From: an uncultured Opitutales bacterium
GTDB lineage: Bacteria; Verrucomicrobiota; Verrucomicrobiia; Opitutales; Intestinicryptomonadaceae
Length of the DNA: 64,000 nt
Assembly (NCBI GenBank): GCA_944389215.1
Contig: CALXLN010000108.1
Location: 1 to 64,000 of the forward strand
Reading direction: 5' to 3'
Part shown: one piece after another, positions 61,795-64,000 of the stretch
Numbering within the stretch: the stretch's first letter is position 1
Layout of the letters: every line of letters starts with the position of its first letter
The notes under the pieces: model-generated
Told to the model about the DNA's origin: nothing
Seen by the model: only the letters and a program-made list of their open reading frames with translations
Database searches by the model: none
Position numbers and translations under genes: made by a program

Positions 61795-62745
61795 ATGTGT
61801 TGCGGAAAAATAAAAGAGAGTTTTTCTGTTGTTGCAATTTGTTTTGCGGCGGTGTTTCTTTGCGCGTGCCAGTCTTCGGAAAACGCCGGTGAAGATATTC
61901 CTGATGTTTCCCATGCGAAAGTCTTGAAACCCTATTCCGACAACCAGACGCTTTCGCAAAAGAAAGTTCTGGAAATTCTTTCCGAGCAGGAAAAGTTTTT
62001 CGACAGGGCGAGTTTAAAAAGCGTTCCCTCTGCTTCCGATACCATATCCAATAAGCGCCGCATAGATTCTTTGTGGAAGCAGTATCTTTTGGAGAATCCG
62101 AAGGACGTGGAAGCCCGCATTTTGTGCGCCAAGTTTCAGCGGGCATGCGGAGACAATGAAACTGCGTACGTCTATTTTAAAGAGGCGGATGAAATGAACC
62201 CAAACATTGCCGTAGTCAAGCAACAGTTGTCTGTTTACGAGGCGGAGTCGGGCGCGGCAATCGAGGCCTACGGGCACATAGAGGACGCCCTTGCATTGGA
62301 GCCGGACGTGCCCGTTTACAATATTCAGGCGGCTCAGACAATCCTGTTTTTCCGCGATGAAATATCAAAAGAGAAAAATATTCCGCGGGAAGAATTGGAT
62401 AAAAAAATGATATTTTACTACCGCCGCGCAGCCGAGCTTGCGCCCGGGGATTCCACACTTCAGTGGAAATACGCCCGCGCTTTTTACGACGTGAAAAACG
62501 CCGACTGGAACGCCGCGTTAAAACAGTGGGATTTTGTCCTGGAAAATTGCGCGGCTTTCGATGTCGAAAAACAGACCGCATTGGCAAACAAGGCGCGCGT
62601 GCTTATAGAGTTGAATCGGGATTCGGAAGCAGAGGGCATCTTGAAAAAAATCGACAATCCCAACTTGTCGGATTCAAAGAACGCCCTGCTTGCCGAAATT
62701 GTCCGCGCCAAGCGCCAGAAGGAATCCGAGGCCAAACAACAATAA
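61795..62745 (+). CDS. TPR lipoprotein
   Basis: A 316-residue lipoprotein from ATG 61795; the longer frame overlaps fmdB. The signal ends in the lipobox LCAC (Cys25). The rest is helical with TPR-like pairs, such as VEARILCAKFQRACGDNETAYVYFKEADEMNP and EAYGHIEDALALEPDVP. It should sit on the periplasmic face of a membrane as a protein-protein scaffold. No assembly partner is identified. It lies between fmdB and the M50 protease gene on the same strand. Confidence 0.78.
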   Translation: MCCGKIKESFSVVAICFAAVFLCACQSSENAGEDIPDVSHAKVLKPYSDNQTLSQKKVLEILSEQEKFFDRASLKSVPSASDTISNKRRIDSLWKQYLLENPKDVEARILCAKFQRACGDNETAYVYFKEADEMNPNIAVVKQQLSVYEAESGAAIEAYGHIEDALALEPDVPVYNIQAAQTILFFRDEISKEKNIPREELDKKMIFYYRRAAELAPGDSTLQWKYARAFYDVKNADWNAALKQWDFVLENCAAFDVEKQTALANKARVLIELNRDSEAEGILKKIDNPNLSDSKNALLAEIVRAKRQKESEAKQQ

Positions 62746-62772
62746 CTTTTAGAATCTGACAAACGCATATAA

Positions 62773-63444
62773 ATGGAAACAGACCTGCTATCTCAAATCC
62801 GTTACGGGGGAATAATGTACATCCTGCTGGTAATAGCAATCACCATGCACGAATACGGGCATGCGCTTGCCGCCGATAAGCTTGGAGATCCTTTGCCGCG
62901 CCTTCACGGCAGGGTTTCAATAAACCCAATAGTGCATATGGACATGTTGGGAACGGTGATTCTGCCGCTTGTAACGATAGCGATGTCCGTCGGAATGAGT
63001 TTCCCTATGGTGTTTGGATGGGGCAAGCCCGTAATCACGCAAGTTCCCTCCGGAAAAAACGGAATGAAAATAGACCTTCTTTCCACTGCGGGCGGAGTTG
63101 CGATGAATTTGGTGGTCGCGCTGATTTCGGCGGTTATATTGGGCGTTCTTGCGATTTTCGGGCTCAAAGATTTTGTCGAAATCGCAATGTATTCCATAAT
63201 GATTAACTGCGTGCTCTTTGTGATAAATATGATACCCGTCCCGCCCCTCGACGGCAGCAGGTTCCTAAAGTATGCGGTAAATATGAGCGACGAACTTTAT
63301 ATGCGGATTTCCCAATGGGGGATTGTCATTTTAATAGTGCTTATAAACATTCCGTTGACAATGAATATAATACGCGCAATAGTTTCCGCCTTAACGAATG
63401 GATTTTTGTTGGTTTCAAATCTAATATTCCAACTTTCGCAATAG
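62773..63444 (+). CDS. Site-2-protease-type (M50) membrane metalloprotease
   Basis: A 223-residue membrane protein with about five transmembrane segments. The zinc motif HEYGH (residues 26-30) lies in the first and NMIPVPPLDGSR in a later one, giving the third ligand Asp. This is the short S2P/rhomboid-neighbour form (YwhC/Slr-like), with no PDZ domain. Such enzymes cut proteins inside the membrane; the substrate is unknown. It follows the TPR lipoprotein by 27 bases and precedes a small FmdB-like gene by two. Confidence 0.9.
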   Translation: METDLLSQIRYGGIMYILLVIAITMHEYGHALAADKLGDPLPRLHGRVSINPIVHMDMLGTVILPLVTIAMSVGMSFPMVFGWGKPVITQVPSGKNGMKIDLLSTAGGVAMNLVVALISAVILGVLAIFGLKDFVEIAMYSIMINCVLFVINMIPVPPLDGSRFLKYAVNMSDELYMRISQWGIVILIVLINIPLTMNIIRAIVSALTNGFLLVSNLIFQLSQ

Positions 63445-63446
63445 CT

Positions 63447-63710
63447 ATGCCGATTTATACATACGTTACCATAGAGCCCGACGGTTCGGAAGGCGAAGTT
63501 TTCGAGGTTGAACAATCTATAAAATCACCCATTCTCACTAAACACCCTGAAAACGGCAAACCCGTAAAGCGCGTTTACGAATCTCCCAATATCAACGACC
63601 AATACACTCCCGGAAAGGAAAAGTCCCTTTCCGATATTACGCGCATAAAAAAAGCGGGATTTGAAGTGCTTAAGAAAGACAAGATTTCAGGCGGCTACTA
63701 TAAACTCTGA
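63447..63710 (+). CDS. Small FmdB-like protein lacking the zinc cysteines
   Basis: An 87-residue protein from ATG 63447. It starts MPIYTYVTIEPDGSEGEVFEVEQ and has PILTKHPENGKPVKRV, similar to FmdB-type proteins, but it has no cysteine at all, so the zinc site is lost. It lies two bases behind the M50 protease gene and probably shares its transcript. Its last 17 bases recur 69 bases downstream. Function unknown. Confidence 0.75.
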   Translation: MPIYTYVTIEPDGSEGEVFEVEQSIKSPILTKHPENGKPVKRVYESPNINDQYTPGKEKSLSDITRIKKAGFEVLKKDKISGGYYKL

Positions 63711-63800
63711 TTTTTTTCATCCGGCTGGATATTCCCGGTGGGAATTGTGCCTTTGACCAAAGGCTACTATAAACTCTGGTTATTCTTCTATTCGGCTGTG
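63693..63800. repeat. Direct repeat of the FmdB-like gene 3' end
   Basis: GGCTACTATAAACTCTG occurs at 63693-63709, across the gene's last codons, and at 63762-63778. The T-rich bases and CGGCTG that follow are also similar, so about 35-40 bases were duplicated. Confidence 0.75.
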
Positions 63801-63801
63801 G

Positions 63802-64000
63802 TTAACGTGGAAACATCATTCCCCTGTTTCGCACCATAAAGTCCATAGTTACGGAGGCTACGGTTTTGCCGTTAATGGAAATAGTCCTGATTTCCGGCGT
63901 TTGCACGTTGTCTACGGATGTATATTTACTGTATGATACGGATATTTCAAGTTTGGGCGAGGATAATATGCAGGCCCTTATCAGCCCCGTCTTTGAGTCT
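63802..64000 (-). CDS. C-terminal part of an unidentified protein (5' part outside window)
   Basis: On the - strand 65 codons are open from the window edge to a TAA at 63804-63802. The translated tail (LEISVSYSKYTSVDNVQTP, ISINGKTVASVTMDF, ending RNRGMMFPR) alternates polar and hydrophobic residues like beta strands and has ordinary codon use, so it looks like real coding sequence. I cannot name a family from this piece. Confidence 0.5.
   Translation of the reverse strand, partial: DSKTGLIRACILSSPKLEISVSYSKYTSVDNVQTPEIRTISINGKTVASVTMDFMVRNRGMMFPR

Overview
The window looks like a chromosomal segment of a Gram-negative bacterium of the Verrucomicrobiota (Opitutae-like). The grounds are a PEP-CTERM protein, LptG-type and Kdo (LPS) genes, a Tat-exported Gfo/Idh/MocA oxidoreductase, a ThuA-like protein, a large secreted c-type cytochrome/FGE-domain protein of the kind seen in PVC bacteria, and Verrucomicrobia-style surface proteins. 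This placement is by protein character only; no rRNA or tRNA gene was found. Many genes lack a clear Shine-Dalgarno and start behind A/T-rich leaders.

Layout. 1-2.6 kb (-): a truncated GH36-like alpha-galactosidase and an HMGL-like aldolase. 2.8-11.7 kb (+): a patatin-like protein, an 87-bp tandem repeat, a dhaK-dhaL-lsrF operon, a 1422-residue diheme cytochrome/FGE protein and a cupin-like lipoprotein. 12-20.6 kb: secreted proteins (propeller lipoprotein, Gfo/Idh/MocA, ThuA-like, outer-membrane barrel) mixed with lptG, purD and a WalJ-like MBL hydrolase. 21-30.6 kb (+): housekeeping block of a TPR protein, rplY, pth, rpsF, ssb, rplI (no rpsR), dnaK and groES-groEL. 30.9-41.2 kb: a GH28-like protein, a Lys/Ala-tailed Cys-repeat protein, an operon of aminotransferase, kdsB (with an unusual membrane N-terminus), kdsD and methyltransferase (its tail duplicated), a MurU-AmgK-type fusion, a PpiD/SurA-like chaperone and a second Lys/Ala-tailed small protein. 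41.3-44.8 kb: larC-larE-larB plus a nickel-type transporter, which together make and supply the nickel-pincer cofactor, without larA in view. 44.9-48.6 kb: a NapH/NapG-like polyferredoxin with DUF362, and a TauE-family permease. 48.7-54.8 kb: a vitamin B12 module. 55.5-64 kb: a DegT-like protein, mutS-uvrC-gluQ, FmdB-type small proteins, a TPR lipoprotein, an M50 protease and the tail of a gene entering from the right edge.

The most interesting system is the B12 module. One cobalamin riboswitch precedes a BtuB-like TonB-dependent receptor and a large surface protein. A second cobalamin riboswitch, followed by an intrinsic terminator, precedes a PEP-CTERM protein with a DUF4465-type domain, the family of the Bacteroidetes B12-binding protein BtuH as I recall it. 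The two transcription units converge. I infer a surface B12-capture system in which the binding protein is PEP-CTERM sorted instead of being a lipoprotein. Other points of interest are the dhaK-dhaL-lsrF pairing, the two proteins with histone-H1-like tails and Cys-rich patches, and a recurring pattern of short duplications of gene 3' ends.
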